Source: Hansfordia pulvinata
Lineage: Eukaryota > Ascomycota > Sordariomycetes > Xylariales
Reading direction: 5' to 3'
NCBI GenBank assembly: GCA_006538405.1
Contig: BJKQ01000003.1
Span: 558,001 to 622,000, forward strand
Length of the DNA stretch: 64,000 bases
The translations under genes were made by a program, and so were the position numbers. Positions 11,605 through 27,300 of this stretch are shown here, piece by piece; positions within the stretch are counted from its first letter, which is position 1; every line of letters starts with the position of its first letter. The notes below the pieces were generated by a model. That model was not told the origin of the DNA and searched no databases. It saw only the letters and a list, made by a program, of their open reading frames with translations.

Positions 11605-12388
11605 TCTGCTGCACGGGACCGAAAGCCTGGCACGCCTCAAGTTCCGCATTGGGACAGCCTTAGCTGGCGTCAAGCCGCCGACCGCGAATTTTTGCTCATA
11701 TAGCATCGATCATATCCGACAAGGCTGTAATTGTTTATTCGCTGAGGCAGGTAGTCTTCAGACTTTACCGCTGGCGGCAACAACAGGGCACGCTACTGGA
11801 TTATCATAATGGAAAGGGGGGGGGGACGACATGATTCAAGATTTTGGGCTGGATTAATGTCAAGGCCACCAAATCTTAACGGTGTATTTGGGATATAATA
11901 CTCATCAAAATAGAACTGGAGGGTTATCGTATGCGATGAACCCCCACTCGTCCCGAGCTGAACCAGCGTCTTGATCCCTGATTGTCCCCAAGTCTTGCGC
12001 GTGAAGGATGCCGAGCCGATGCGCCGTCTGACAGGGGCTCGCGTTCAATCTCGCGAAATGGCTGTGAAGTTGGTGGTATGAGCCCGCATTTGCTATTTCA
12101 AGACGGGATCTACACCCGGACCTTCGCCTGCGATTCGACCAGCCGCACGCGTATGCGCTCCAGCTTTGTGGCTGGCTTCAGCAGCTTCGTGGCAGCAGCG
12201 TGGGGAAGAGGACCGGGCAGGTACAAAACCACAACCGTTTCCCTCGCTCGCCACTTGGCATAGATCACCGCACGATTTCGCCAGCAATCACTCGCTTCTC
12301 TTCATCTCTCGTCAATCTTCGCGCACACTGTCATAATTCATCACTCACCGTTGCTCCACGCCGCGGAACCATATATAGACCATACATC
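11605..12388. other. Intergenic region
   Basis: Contains a G run near 11814-11824 and a TATATA at 12371, too close to the next ATG to be its obvious TATA box. The open frame 11982-12263 has no recognisable features. Confidence 0.4.
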
Positions 12389-12829
12389 ATGGTCAGAACC
12401 GCCGCCTCCTCCGCCCTAGCCGCGCTCGCACTCCTCCTCTCCGCCACGGGACCAGCCGCCGCAGGCACCCAGGCGAGCCCCGCCAGGCACGCGCCGTCGA
12501 CGACGACGAACCTGGCCGTGGCGGTCACGGTCGCGGCGTGGGCGGGCGGGTCGTGCGGGGCGGACGGGGCGCAGCAGCTGATCAAGCAGGACCCGAAGAA
12601 CCTGGGCAACGCGGGCGGCAAGGTGATGAGCTGCTGGAACTGGGGCGGCGGAGCCGGTTCGCTCAGGGCCTGGGCGCCGCAGGGGCGCGGCTGCGTGGCG
12701 ACGCGGTACGCCGGGGCGGACTGCGCGGGCGGCGACGCGGCCGGCGTCGACCTGGCGGCTTCGGACGAGGGCGGGGCCCAGTGCGTCGGGGCGGGCTTCG
12801 CCTCGGTCGCCTACGGTTGCGACATCTGA
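12389..12829 (+). CDS. Small secreted cysteine-containing protein
   Basis: Single exon, 146 aa. The start at 12389 gives a clear signal peptide (MVRTAASSALAALALLLS, cleavage likely after the AAA/AAG region near residue 29). The mature part is Gly/Ala-rich and has six Cys residues, in SCGADG, MSCWNW, RGCVATRY, GADCAGG, AQCVGAG and YGCDI, consistent with three disulfides. The ending VAYGCDI and the spaced Cys recall small secreted proteins of plant-associated fungi, but no family is recognised. Role (surface protein or effector) is inference. GC content is very high and alanine codons dominate. No intron is visible. Confidence 0.65.
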   Translation: MVRTAASSALAALALLLSATGPAAAGTQASPARHAPSTTTNLAVAVTVAAWAGGSCGADGAQQLIKQDPKNLGNAGGKVMSCWNWGGGAGSLRAWAPQGRGCVATRYAGADCAGGDAAGVDLAASDEGGAQCVGAGFASVAYGCDI

Positions 12830-14406
12830 TGGGCGCTCTCAGCTTGTGAGGGCGGGTGCTCGCGACGACGCTGGGTTCAGTGCCGGAAAGGGGGCTGCCG
12901 GTGGGCGGGTGTCCTCGCTATGCTGCTTGCCTGTCTGGACCAGCGTCGAACGGAGGCAGCGGAGCAGACGGACGAAGTGCTTCGGTTCGTGGGGGGTTGG
13001 GGGCTTTTCGATCCCTCGTCGGAACACCGCGCAGAAGTATCCTGTATCATATAACATTAATGATTCAAGCGGTGCAGAGAAGACATGGGAGGGATTGTCT
13101 GGGTTCCGGAAGAAGTGTGAAGGGTAAGCAAGGCAAAGCAGCATCTGGGTCGAAGTTGCAAGCAAGCAAGGCAGCTTTGAAGGCGAGGCCCCAGTTTGTG
13201 CCAGGACGGGAAAGAAGCCGATGGGCCGGAGCACAAGGTCCTGACGAACGGCATCCGCACCGTAAATCAGCCCCACTACGAGTACTCATACCTACCAAGA
13301 ACCGTACGTACCGGAGGGGCCAGAGGACGCCCGCCCGCCTCCCGATTTCAAGGCCCGGCGGCTTGGGACCAGACCTCATTCACACCCATCTGAATGCAGA
13401 GCCTGTAGGTGCATACCTCTTTAGGTAGGTACCTTACTTGTAGTCGGCCCAAGAGAAGGCGGCATTAGAGAGATAGTCGTCAAGGAGTGAGGTGTACTCG
13501 TAGTCGATGCCGGGACTAACTCCGGATCCCAGAAATACCCATTGCCCAGTCCTTGAACTGCGATTGTCGAATCGCAGTGCGGATCTGGACATTCGCATCA
13601 GTCAAAGAGCTGCCTCGGGTGAGTGATGAACATCTCAGATCTCCACCATGTCTGCATGTCCACAGGTACGCGTTGCAGATCCGGGCTACAGACCTGGTCA
13701 CGCTGGTCCGCGGGGTATCATCGACTTTCGAATTGGCGATCGAGATTTGCAGGGCGGCCAAAGCCGGCCCAGCGCGCCCCCGCCCGGTTTGCTGCTACGA
13801 GAAGAGCCCGGTACCTACCTACATACAGCTCTGGAGGGCCGTGAGAGCTACGAGGGTCCGCGATTAGCAGGCCGGGCTGGCCGCTCACGCCGCTCTGGCC
13901 AGGCGCCTCCAGCGCACTCCAGGGCGGGGCAGCCTGACCGGATATGGCATTCTGGCAGCGCTTGCAGCAGGGAAGTTGCCGGGAAAGGTGGCGCCGCCAA
14001 TGGATGACATCACCCGCCATCGCGACACCGCCGCCGCCCACGCCACCGAACCGCCCCTCGCAGCGTCACTTGGGGGTTTGGTGGGAGCTGACTCCTCGGG
14101 CCGCGACGCGGATCGATGGGGATTGGACCTGCCTTGCCTCCAGTATCCGTACAAGCAGTCTGGGCCCCTGGCAGGTCTCAGTGCCGGCGAGCGCTGCTCC
14201 CTCGGCGCACAAGGTCCTGCTCGAGGTGAGACCAGTTTCTACCAACGGCGCCTACCCTACATAACCCCGTCTCTTTCCTCCTCCTCACAACCCTCTCTTC
14301 TGCGTCCTACCACACTATATCCCCCTCCGCTATCGTCACCAGCTCTGCCTTGCCAACCGCACTCACCCTACCCACGCACCCTTTCAATCCTCAACCACCA
14401 ATCACC
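12830..14406. other. Intergenic region, promoter of the next gene
   Basis: Contains TACGAGTA at 13277-13284, TACTCGTA at 13495-13502, and TAGGTAGGTACC-type words near 13420 and 13810. The last 170 nt before 14407 are C/T-rich, typical of a fungal core promoter and 5' UTR. No gene is supported. Confidence 0.45.
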
Positions 14407-14992
14407 ATGTCCAAGTCTAGAGTCCCTCTCGCTGTCGGCCTCACCGCCGTCGGTGGCGTCGGATACTACCTCTTCAGCGCCGGCGGCGACCCCAAGGTTG
14501 CCCAGAAGCAGGCCGAAGGTATGTGCTGCCCGATACAAGCTCGCCTCCCCGTGGCTTTTTGCTGACCGTGCCCCCTGTGTAGCCGACGCTCACAAGGCCT
14601 CGGCCAAGATCAAGAGCGAGCTGCCTGGCCGTGGAAAGGAGGTTGAGAAGGACGCCGAGAAGTTTGGCGCCCAGGCCGGAGCCAAGTTTGACAGCGCTGT
14701 AAGTTGCAAGACCTCCCGCGACACCCGGCTCTCGTCGCAGTATACCCATACAAGCCACACCACGTGGGTGGGCGCGCGACTCCCATCTTCACCTATCGCC
14801 ACCACCTTCCGCTAATACACCCCTGCCTACCAGCTCGGAAAGACGCAATCGGAGCTCCAGAAGGCGGCCGCCGATGCCGAGGCCTACGCCCGCGACGGCA
14901 AGAACGCCGCCCTCAAGAAGGTCGATGAGCTGGACCGCAAGGTCGAGGCCGAGGCGTCCAAGGCCAAGGGCTGGTTCAGCAGCGGCAAATAA
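14407..14992 (+). CDS. Calcofluor white hypersensitive-type small membrane protein
   Basis: Three exons: 14407-14518, 14583-14698 and 14834-14992, with introns of 64 nt (GTATGT...GTGTAG) and 135 nt (GTAAGT...CTACCAG), giving 128 aa. The N-terminus has one hydrophobic segment (VPLAVGLTAVGGVGYYLF). It is followed by a Lys/Glu/Ala-rich helical region (KASAKIKSELPGRGKEVEKD, SELQKAAADAEAYARD) ending WFSSGK. This design matches the conserved Ascomycota proteins annotated as calcofluor white hypersensitive protein, whose precise biochemical role is unclear; a mitochondrial or ER membrane anchor with an amphipathic helical tail is inferred. The frames join cleanly across both introns. Confidence 0.75.
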
Positions 14993-17513
<2,521 letters not shown>

Positions 17514-20440
17514 ATGGGGCGTCTCGACTTCCTCAACCAGCCCGCCCCGGAGAACTACGTCGCCGGTCTCGGTCGCGGCGCGGTCGGCTTCACCACTCGC
17601 TCAGACCTGGGCCCGGCTAGGGAAGGTCCCTCGGACGAGCAAATAAAAGATGCTCTGGCCAAGAGAGCCGCCCAGCTCGGCATGGGCGCCGACGCCGCGG
17701 CACCTGGCGGGAAGAAGGGACAGAAAGATGGGGACAAGGGTGACGACAAGGGCGACAACGAGGGCGACGAGCGTTATCAAGATCCCGACAACGAGGTCGG
17801 ACTGTTCTCCGGTGGTATATACGACAAGGAGGACGACGAGGCCGATCGCATCTACCAGGAAATCGACGACAAGATGGACAAGCGGCGTCGCGTAAGAAGG
17901 TTAGTCTCCATCCCGCCCCCTTACCCCCCTCCCCTTCATCGTTCATCGTTCATCCCATCTCAGTGGACCAGAATGCCGACCTTTGTTTTCTCACGATTAG
18001 GGAAGCCCGCGAGCGCGCCGAACGCGAAGAACACGAGCGGCAGAACCCGACAGTATCCCACCAGTTCGCGGACCTCAAGCGCGGTCTCGAGAGCGTCACC
18101 GAGGACGAATGGGCCGCGATCCCCGAGGTCGGCGATCTGACTGGCAAGAACCGCCGAGCCAAGCAAGCGCGCCAGCAGCGCTTCTACGCCGTTCCCGACA
18201 CCGTCCTCGCCGCGGCCGGCAGCGCCGGCGAGATGGGCAGCACAGTCGCCGATGACGGCCCCGCCCCTTCTAGCGGCGCCTCAAGTGGTCAGGATGGCAC
18301 CATGACCAACTTCGCCAAGATTGGTCAAGCCAGAGACAAGGTGCTCCAGGTCAAGCTTGACCAGGCCTCCCAAAGCGGCACCAGCACGACGGCCGGCAGT
18401 GCGACCAGCGTCGACCCCAAAGGCTATCTCACCAGTCTCAACAAGTCCGCGTTGCCAGATGGCGCTGCTCAGGTGAGCGACATCAACCGAGTCCGAGAGC
18501 TCCTCGAGTCCGTCATCAAGACCAACCCCACCAACGGACCCGGCTGGGTCGCAGCGGCTCGCTTGGAAGAGCTGGCTGGGAAAATCGTCGCCGCACGCAA
18601 CGTCATCGCCCGCGGATGCCTGCAATGCCCAAAGAACGAAGACGTATGGCTGGAGAATATCCGACTGAACGAGAACAAGAACGCGAAAATCATTGCCGCC
18701 AACGCCATACAGAAAAACGGCCGCTCTGTGCGACTGTGGGTGGAAGCTATGAAGCTGGAGGAGGATTCCCGGTCGAAAAAGCGCGTCATACGCCACGCCC
18801 TCGACCATATCCCCGAGTCGGAAGCTCTGTGGAAGGAGGCGGTCAACCTGGAAGAAGACCCTGCCGATGCGAGGTTACTACTCGCCAAGGCAACGGAGCT
18901 CATTCCCTTGTCGGTTGACTTGTGGCTAGCTTTGGCCCGCCTCGAGACACCCGAAAACGCCCAGAAGGTCCTCAACAGAGCGCGCAAGTCTTGCCCTACG
19001 TCACACGAAATCTGGATTGCCGCGGCACGGCTTCAAGAGCAGCTGGGCGCTGGCGACAAGGTCAACGTCATGAAGCGTGCTATCCAGGTGCTGGCCAAGG
19101 AGTCTGCCATGCCCAAGCGCGAGGACTGGATTGGGGAGGCCGAGAAGTGCGAGCAGGAGGGCGCTGTCGTTACCTGTGGCGCCATCATTCGGGAAACGCT
19201 CGGATGGGATCTTGACGAAGACGACGACCGCAAAGACACTTGGCAGGACGACGCGCGGGCCAGCATCAACCGTGGCATGTACCAAACAGCCAGGGCCATC
19301 TATGCCTATGCGCTTCGCGTATTCCCCACCAGCAAAACCATATGGCTGGCTGCGACGGACCTGGAGCGGAATCACGGCACTAAAGAGGAGCTGTGGCAGG
19401 TTCTGGAGAAGGCGGTCAACGCATGCCCACGCAGCGAGGTCCTCTGGATGATGCTGGCGAAGGAGAAGTGGATGGCTGGGGAAATCGACGATGCGCGCCG
19501 TGTGCTGGCGCGAGCCTTCCAGCAGAACCCCAACAACGAAGACATCTGGCTGGCGGCCGTCAAGCTCGAAGCCGAGAACGGCCACGTCGACCAGGCGCGC
19601 GAGCTGCTCAAGACCGCGCGACAAGAGGCCCCGACAGATCGGGTGTGGATGAAGAGTGCGACGTTTGAGCGGCAACTGAACGACCTGGATGCCGCGCTTG
19701 ATCTGGTCCAGCAGGCCCTCAACCTATTCCCGGCCAACCCCAAGCTGTGGATGATCAAAGGTCAGATCTACGACGAGTTGGGCAAGCCGCTGCAAGCTCG
19801 CGAGGCTTACGCGACGGGCGTCAAGGCCGTCCCCTCATCCGTGCCGCTGTGGCTACTGTATTCGCGACTCGAGGAGCAGCTTGGGCAGCTTCCCAAGGCC
19901 CGGTCAGTGCTCGATCGTGCTCGCCTTGCCATTCCCAAGTCGGCCGAGCTGTGGTGTGAGTCGGTGCGCATCGAGCGACGCGCTCAGAACACCAAGCAGG
20001 CAGAAACACAGATGGAGCGGGCACTACGCGACGTGCCCAAAGCGCAGCAAGGCCCGCTCTGGAGCGAGAAGATCTGGCACCTGACGGCGCGGCCGCAGCG
20101 CAAACCCCGGGCGCTGGAGGCCATCAAGGAGGTCGACAACGACCCGGTCCTGCTGGTGGCTGTGGCGCGCATCTTCTGGGCCGAGCGCCGGCTGGAGAAG
20201 GCGCAGAACTGGTTCGAGAAGGCTCTCGTTCGCGACGCCGACATTGGCGACTCGTGGGCGTGGTACTACCGCTTCCTGCTTGAGCACGGAACGTCGGAGA
20301 AGCGCGACGACGTCGTGTCCAAGTGCGCGGCCGTCGAACCGCGCCATGGCGAGGTCTGGCAGCCCATCGCCAAGAACCCACGCAACGTCGGCAAGGGTAC
20401 GGAGGCTATACTCAAGATGGTGGCCGCGGAGGTCAAATGA
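17514..20440 (+). CDS. PRP6: Pre-mRNA splicing factor Prp6/Prp1, U4/U6.U5 tri-snRNP
   Basis: Two exons, 17514-17899 and 18001-20440, with a 101-nt intron (GTTAGT...GATTAG); 941 aa, near the family length. The ATG sits in GCCGCCATGG. Residues 1-150 form the PRP1 N-terminal domain (FLNQPAPENYVAGLGRGAVGFTTRSD, DPDNEVGLFSG, EADRIYQEID). From about residue 240 to the end are tandem HAT/TPR-like helical repeats, for example NPTNGPGWVAAARLEELAG, CPKNEDVWLENIRLN, CPTSHEIWIAAARLQEQ and NPNNEDIWLAAVKLEAE. Prp6 bridges U5 and U4/U6 snRNPs in the nucleus. No frame break. Very secure identification. Confidence 0.95.
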
Positions 20441-22185
20441 GGACGATGCAATGCGACCATACAACTCGCAAGGGTCACCTAGGCTTAGTCAGCACCAGCA
20501 GAGGGTAGTGTTTACTTAGGCCTACATGATGAAGAAATTGGCGTCAATGGCCTACCAAGTGGCTCGTTGAATGTGGCGCCAGGGGCAATGGATGGGTTTG
20601 TGAGATGAGTTATGATATCCAAGAGTGTTGCGGGTAGATGAGATGCTTCTCACTAATATGTCAACTCTCTCTGTCTCCCGCCTCGCTGGTGTACCCCGAA
20701 AGATTGGTGGAAGAGTTCAAGGCAGGCGAACACCACCTGGAATTTTATTGAGGGAAATATGTTTGCTTGGAGTCGAATAATCAACAATATCAAGGGTTAG
20801 ACCGCCTCCGCTGGGTAGTGAATTGTGAGACTGACTTCCCAAGAGTCAGCAGACTACAGACACCAATCATTCACGCCTATGGAGGAACCGATGCAGGGCC
20901 TAGCATTGGTCTGGATGGCCACCCGTCTGACAGGGAGAGACTGTCCCGCGACTGTAACCGCTGCACTGTCCACATCGCCGCTACCTGCCCCGATTGGCAG
21001 CGGCTCTGCCGGCTTGAAGGTGAAGGATTTTTAAGGGGATAACAGTTTCAGCTCGCACCTCGAAGTCTGATAGAGAAAGCCCTATCTACGCTGAGGTATG
21101 ACACCCACCCCCCCCCCCCCCCCCCCCCTTCCCCCTCGCTGGGCTTATTCAAGAGTCGCCTTGACCTCCTTCTTCACGAGCCGCAGCACTAACGTGCGGG
21201 CAATCGGCCCTTGGACCGCTGTCATCGCTCGTTGCTGATCGCTCTCCCCTGCGCCGCCGCCTGTCTGACTGAGCTGCCGTAATCCCAGGCAGCAGTCTAC
21301 GTGCATCCAGCATCACGCTTCCACGGGGGCTGTTGATAGACAAATGGCAGTTCAAATGCCTTTGTCAGACGCAAAAACGCAGTGACCTTTCCCCGCAAAC
21401 ACACCGGTCGTCCCCCTCTGGGCTTCGCTTTCGCCCCAGGAATCGGGCGTGTCCGGTTCCGATCGCGGTCTGCACCGGTGTGAACGCCGCAATTCCATGC
21501 GTGGGCAGTCGGTTGCTGCCGGTGGCCGGCAACTCCGTAGACTCCGCTCGCTTTCATCGCCTGCCTGGCTATTCCGCCAGGCAGGTCGAGCGGGGCAGGG
21601 GGCCAAGAAAGCAAATGTCGCCCACAGCCGCATCAAAGCCATGGCCCCTGTCCTTGGCCTTCCCAGCTGACAGACTTGTCACAGACTTTGGGGTCGGGGG
21701 CGGGGGCGATCGAGGCTCTGCAAGAGCCATTTGTGAAACCCAATTTGAGAAGTCGAGAAGAGACCCTACAGACTGTACCGGGGCTTTCTTCTCCGGGTCT
21801 TGGGATTCGACCACAAGAGAGCAAGCCCCGCTTGATACGGAGTCAATGGCCTTGGAAGCGTTCCTGTAGCAAGGACGTGAACGGCCATCTCTGAAGTTCC
21901 AAAGGGGCCTCGCCTGAAGACATGACACTGCCGGTGACCAGGAACTCTACTCCTTCGCTTGCACTTGCGACAGCATAAGCCGTTGGCCTGAGCCGAGCTC
22001 GCCCGCTGAACAAAGTGCATGAACACCCTTCGCAGATTGCCTCGTGGACTGGAACTGGACTTCATTCAAGCGCATGAGCTAGAGAAAGTGTTCCTCGCAG
22101 ATACTTGAACCGCTCTTCGTACCTGATTGCTGGGTAAGCTGCTGGAAAAGAACAGAGTTTATAGACTTCACATGCGGCATGTGGT
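20441..22185. other. Convergent intergenic region with poly-C tract
   Basis: Between PRP6 (+) and the HET gene (-), both ending here. A run of about 21 C lies at 21108-21128. Several open frames on both strands around 21300-22000 are mutually overlapping and lack recognisable motifs. I see no gene. Confidence 0.45.
21108..21128. repeat. Poly-C homopolymer tract
   Basis: About 21 consecutive C. Its true length is uncertain because runs of this kind are prone to assembly error. Confidence 0.9.
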
Positions 22186-24354
22186 TCAAACTATACGCAG
22201 AAGGCTAGGTTGGCCCATTAAATCGGCATATACCTGCTGGCTTTCGACACCAGGCTCCACAAACAGTCTGACCATCGTGCGCCGGGTCAGATGCCCGTCC
22301 GCCTCGTCAACGAGGATGAGGTAGAGGATGTGACGCAGCCGCGTGTCCGGAGAGTGCCGATAGCTCAACCTCTCAACTACCACAAAGTCAAAGACCCCGG
22401 CGGGAAGAGTGTTTTTATGCAGGTGGTTTCCTTCTTGGAGCATGCCCAGTAGTGAATCGGTCCCAACGACGTAAGCATCGTTGAAAGGCTCGTTACGTAT
22501 CTCGATTCTCAGGAGATGCCCCTTGAGGCTCAAGACCTGGCCATCGATTCCGTTGAAAACGACTCCCATGTCGACAGTCTCGTCGAAACGAATCGCCTCG
22601 CCTCCGCCAACCAGATTTAGCCCGTCGCTGTAGATTGCGCTGCCCTGCCAGCCGACAAAACTCCATGAGGGGAATCCCAGTCGCCGCTTCGGGTTTTTAA
22701 TCTGGCGGGGGTGGAACCACCGCAAAGACTGGGGGAACTGGCTCATCGGCAGGCCGAACACGAAGCCTTGCGGCATGATTGTCCTCTGTAGAAAGGCCAG
22801 GATACCGAGACACGCATTGAGGGAGTCGCTCTCGTTCGTCATTTCTCGCTGCGTGTACATTTCGGCCAGCAATCGAAAGTGCTCGTCCCCCAGCTTGCGA
22901 CGTGTCTCGTCATCGTACTTCATCGCCGTCTCAGATGACTGCAGCAGAATAAGTACCTGTTAGCACTGGGCGAAGAGATCAAGGAGCGACCCCGCCTTCG
23001 CGGTGCGGGCTTACCATAAAGTACAGGTCGTTTTGGGGCCCCTTGTGGATGCTCATGGCTCCGGCTGGGTCGACACCATCGTCCACCGATTCGGAGCAAT
23101 TGCCCGTGTTGCAAGTGTAGTGAACTTCATGCTGGCCAAAAAGCAGTCGTCGGCGGCTTAGTAGGAACTCCTGGAAAGTCCAGGCCCTGGTGTTGTATCT
23201 GGCGTCCTCAATTTCCTGCTGGAAAGATGGGAAGAGCCCGACCACCTTCTGCCCGCGGATCATCTCGTTCCCTTGGAGGCTGCGTCCATGGCCCGGTCGC
23301 TCACTGACACCGCTGAGCCCGAGGCAGCATTCTCACCAGACAGAGCGACCAGAGTCACCCAGGCACAGCTGTAGATCAGGTCCATCATCCCCAGCTGCTG
23401 GCGCGACTGCTCGCTCGGGAATTGATCTATGCAAAGCGCGTCGACCCAGATGTAGCGCAAGCCAATGCTTCCAGCAACTTTGATAGCGTCCTCAATAGTC
23501 TGCGGAAGCGTGCCCGACTCAAGAGCACCCGGCTGAGGGCTGACCCCTCCCCACATGTAGCTGAGAGCAGCGTAGCGACAGCGAGGCGGGCAGGGCACGA
23601 CGCGCCGGGTCTCCAGATCGATCATCCTGCTCGTCAGGAGTTTGTCGTTCCAGTCGACACGGCACTGTGCGTTGTGACTGCTGTCGCACCGCTGCAACCA
23701 GCCCCTGATGATGCTGTAGTCCGCAGTTGGACCCCGGGGCCTGGCAGCAAGAGCTGGCCGAGACAGGAGCGGGGCTTTGTTGTCATTCGAAAGGGAAAAC
23801 GCCCTCTGAACGCGGTACAGCTGATTGTTGATCACGTCGCCAAACTGGTGTGATTTAAGCGCAATCAGGGACTCTTGGTTCTCGACACTGACGTAGATCG
23901 CGTACTGGAGTCTGGTATCCTCGGCCGCGTCGGGCAGGCTGAGCCCTAGGCGATTGTAGCTGCGGCAGGGCCGGAGGTGGTATTTTGAGTCGAGATCCTC
24001 GGGCTCTAGGGGAGTCGGGAAGACAGTGAACAAGAGCCGGCATAGCGGACACTCGTCCGAGAGGTGTAGGGATCGAAGGGAGCCCAGCTGAAGCCATTTG
24101 GCATCATTGTCTCGCGCGTTGAGCCACGCCACTGGCGTCCCGTCTCTCTCGCCATCCACCAGCTCGTCCTTGATATCCGCAGAGGCGAACAGGCCCGCGA
24201 GATCCAGCTCGTCGCATCTGGAGCACAGATCCCCCTTGCCGCGGGACGTATCGTCGAGGCACGCAACAGGCGTCGATGCGGGGCTCTGCGCCGACCCGCA
24301 GCAGCTACCCGTGTGGTGCCCAGCCCTGCGGCACAATAGGCAGAGCGGCGCCAT
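22186..24354 (-). CDS. HET-domain (heterokaryon incompatibility) protein
   Basis: The start at 24354 (MAPLCLLCRR) is followed by a Cys-rich N-terminus with CLLC, SCCG and CSRCDELD. The HET domain shows YAALSYMWGG, LPQTIEDAI, LRYIWVDALCIDQ, AWVTLVALSGENAASG and, after a frame change, YNTRAWTFQEFLLSRRRLLFG. A clean 76-nt intron (23014-22939, GTAAGC...CTGCTGCAG, upstream GCTAAC) leads to the last exon, ending at 22186. The frame change near 23278 has two explanations: one missing C (giving a family-like LQGNEMIRGQ continuation), or a 56-nt phase-0 intron from GTGAGC to GGGCAG without a good branch site. HET domains trigger cell death after non-self fusion in known systems. The C-terminal 250 residues include a WSFVGWQG motif common downstream of HET domains. 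Confidence 0.85.
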
Positions 24355-27300
24355 GTCGCTGAGAGGATGCTGAACGATATGCGAGTGTTGCCTGGACTCA
24401 ATCTGGGTTGTTCGGGCTGGTGAGAGCCTCGTCCTTGTCCAAATCCCAGGCTCACCACGGAGCATCTAGAAGGGCGAGGTGCTGGCGAGGGCGCGCCACG
24501 GCCAAGATGCATGCTGGGTTTGTTCAGCAGCTCCACCCCTGGTCGAGAAGACCAGTGGCGGCATCCCCAGTCGAGGGCTGCGGGCCAAGACGGGGGTCCT
24601 TTTTTGGCGCCTGGCCCATCATCCGGCAGCGGAAATGGCAAGCGAGTTGTGCAAAGCGCTCGTCGACCTCAACGATCGGGATGTATGGACTGCAAGGGAA
24701 GAGGCCATGCGTTCAGAGCATAGCGGACGCATTCTTACGCAACCTGCTCAGCGAGGGAGATTTTTCCTTCCGTCTCTTGAACAGGTAGACTCGCTCCATG
24801 ATGGCAGCCAAGTGTGCGGAGGTATCAAGACTCTGAGAGGTTGACCGGGGGTGCAGCATCTTGGCTTTGCTGTGCTCTCCAGGTTTGGTCCGATTGCGAG
24901 CTGTTGTTCGCGCTGCGATTATGGCCCTGCGCGCTGGAGCGCATTGTCGATACTCGGACTCTCGTCCAGAACACGGCACGGAGAGGGATCTGCGGAGAAG
25001 GTTGTGAGGCCAAGCGGGAGCCGGGTCGTTGTGTACAGTGTGGATGATGATGTGTTGCCGGTGTCGATGCTGTGGACCCTGCACGATTCAGGAAACGTGG
25101 GCAAGTGGCGTCTCAAGCGCGACCGCGTCCTCAGGGGAGAGTGACTGTCACGAGTGAATGACTTGGAAACCTGTGTTTTGATAGGCGCAGCGATTCAGAA
25201 GTTGTCCCAAAAGGCGCCATCGGTACTGAGGTCGTCGGAGCGTTACACCCACGGCCCTCGTGCATGTGAAGCAGGCAAAGCAGCGAGTGGTGCATTGGAC
25301 GAACAGTAGCGGGGATGATGGGAAAGCGAGGCGTCATTGGAAGCCAACATAAAGTGCCTACCTGCTGTCAGAAATACCCCAGACCCCATCACCATTACCA
25401 ATACCATCCAATGGTCGCACCTTCCATATATTCATATTCCACGTGTCGACCACCCAAATTCCAACGCAAAGCGGTACTTAGGTGCCTGCCTGCTCACATC
25501 GGATGTACTGACTTGATCTCACTGTGCCCATGTAGAGGGGGTGAAGTCAACCTCAGGCTACATGTAGGTACCTGTATTCCCGATTCGAAGTACACGACCC
25601 AAGGGCTGTTTGAGTCTCCGGGAGTACGACATAAATAGTCGCATACCTACAGGCACCTACATGTACCTATGTACCTGGCAACTGACGAGCTTCCACTGTC
25701 TAGAAACCACCTCAGTAAATACCAGAGGTAGTCAAAGGAGCGGATAAGGGCGGGAGGCGGGGGTCGTTGGTTGCCAACCCATAGCTGCGGTATCCCAGGT
25801 GCCTCTCACTGGCCGGCGACGCACTTACATCGCCGGCACCAGCCGTGGATGGTGGGATGCTTACAGGCAACGTGCCAACCTGAAAGGTCCAGCCGGATGT
25901 GTGGAAGGCCAGCACCGGATGTTTAGCCATCTGCTGAATTGTACAAGTCGAGGAAACTGGTGGAAGTTGATAGTCGCCGTCGAAAGCGTCCCGGGCGGCG
26001 GGGCACACTGCATGTACCCCACGGCTTCTACTCGTGGCTGGGCCGGAACAATGGATTTGTCGGGTTGCTCCCCTGCCCGGCTGTCTCTGCAATACATCCA
26101 TCGGTCGCTTTGAAGAGGTACATCTACCTCGCCTGCGATTGTGTGGTACTCATACGTCCAATTTGACGGAGTCCCGGCGCGCAGGGAGTCACAATTGTAA
26201 GGCTTACGAATCACCCGCGCGGGTCCCTTCTCAAGTATTCTCGATGATTAATAGAACTCGGATCAAATTGACACGGCACGTTCGACTACCTGACCTATGA
26301 GAGGGCAACCGCAGTCAAGGCGTGAATCCGGAAGTCGTGGACGCTCGCGAAAATCCTCCTCTTTATTTTGATTTTGGGGCAACGCTCCCGTGTGTGAACG
26401 CTCGCGTTGCGCCGTTGGAGACTCAAACGGTCAGACACGGCACCTCGGTCTGCCAGGCTGAGAGAGAGCAACCTCCCGTCACACAGAGGTCCGACACGAG
26501 TACCTGCCTACCTTACCTACCTGACCCTGTCGTCTGCCATTGGCGAATCCCGAGTCGCCGGCATCCCAGCATTGGGTCCTGATTGACCGGCTGTCGTCGA
26601 GGATTCCCAGCACCGAGACAGCAGCTGCCTTTGTCCGTCCTGTCTTACCCTTCTGGCCTGTCTGGGCTGTCTCATCCTCGCTTGGTCTGTGCTGCCTGTC
26701 TCTCACCCGCTACGCAACGCCCCGCGGCGCCCCACGACGCCCCGCGCCTGCTGGCCGGCCAGCCAACGTCTCGCTGTCGTGCGCATCGCCAGGAGCCTCG
26801 CCTCCCGTCGCCAGCCATTGAAGCTGGCCTCCCCGTCGGCCTCGCCTGGACCCAGTACAAACATTGGATCCCGACCGGGGTGACTGGCATCCAGGCCCTA
26901 GGTGTGGATGGTAATCACCTACCTGCGAGTACCTTTCTACGAGCCTTAGGTAACCTACTTGGCTGTCCTTATGGTATGAGTACCTACATGCCTGCAGCGC
27001 CCAATTGTAACCGGACCTCATCCTGGGCCACCTCGGCTACCGCCGCCGCCGCCGCCATTGCTGCCCCTGCTGACTCGGCTGCGTCAGAGTCAGGTCCCGA
27101 GTCTAAGTTGACCTTCGCACTGCCAACAATCAAGACCCTCGCCACTTGAACTGCAATCTCGACGGCCTCACTTCCCGTCTTCCCCCCAGCGCCCACGGCC
27201 CAGCAACGCAAGACTCGGTCCTCGCCCACTTCCGACTCAGACAGCCAGACCCGCCATCCGCCAGCGGGCGCCGCCCGTGTCCACCCACCACCCCCGGTTC

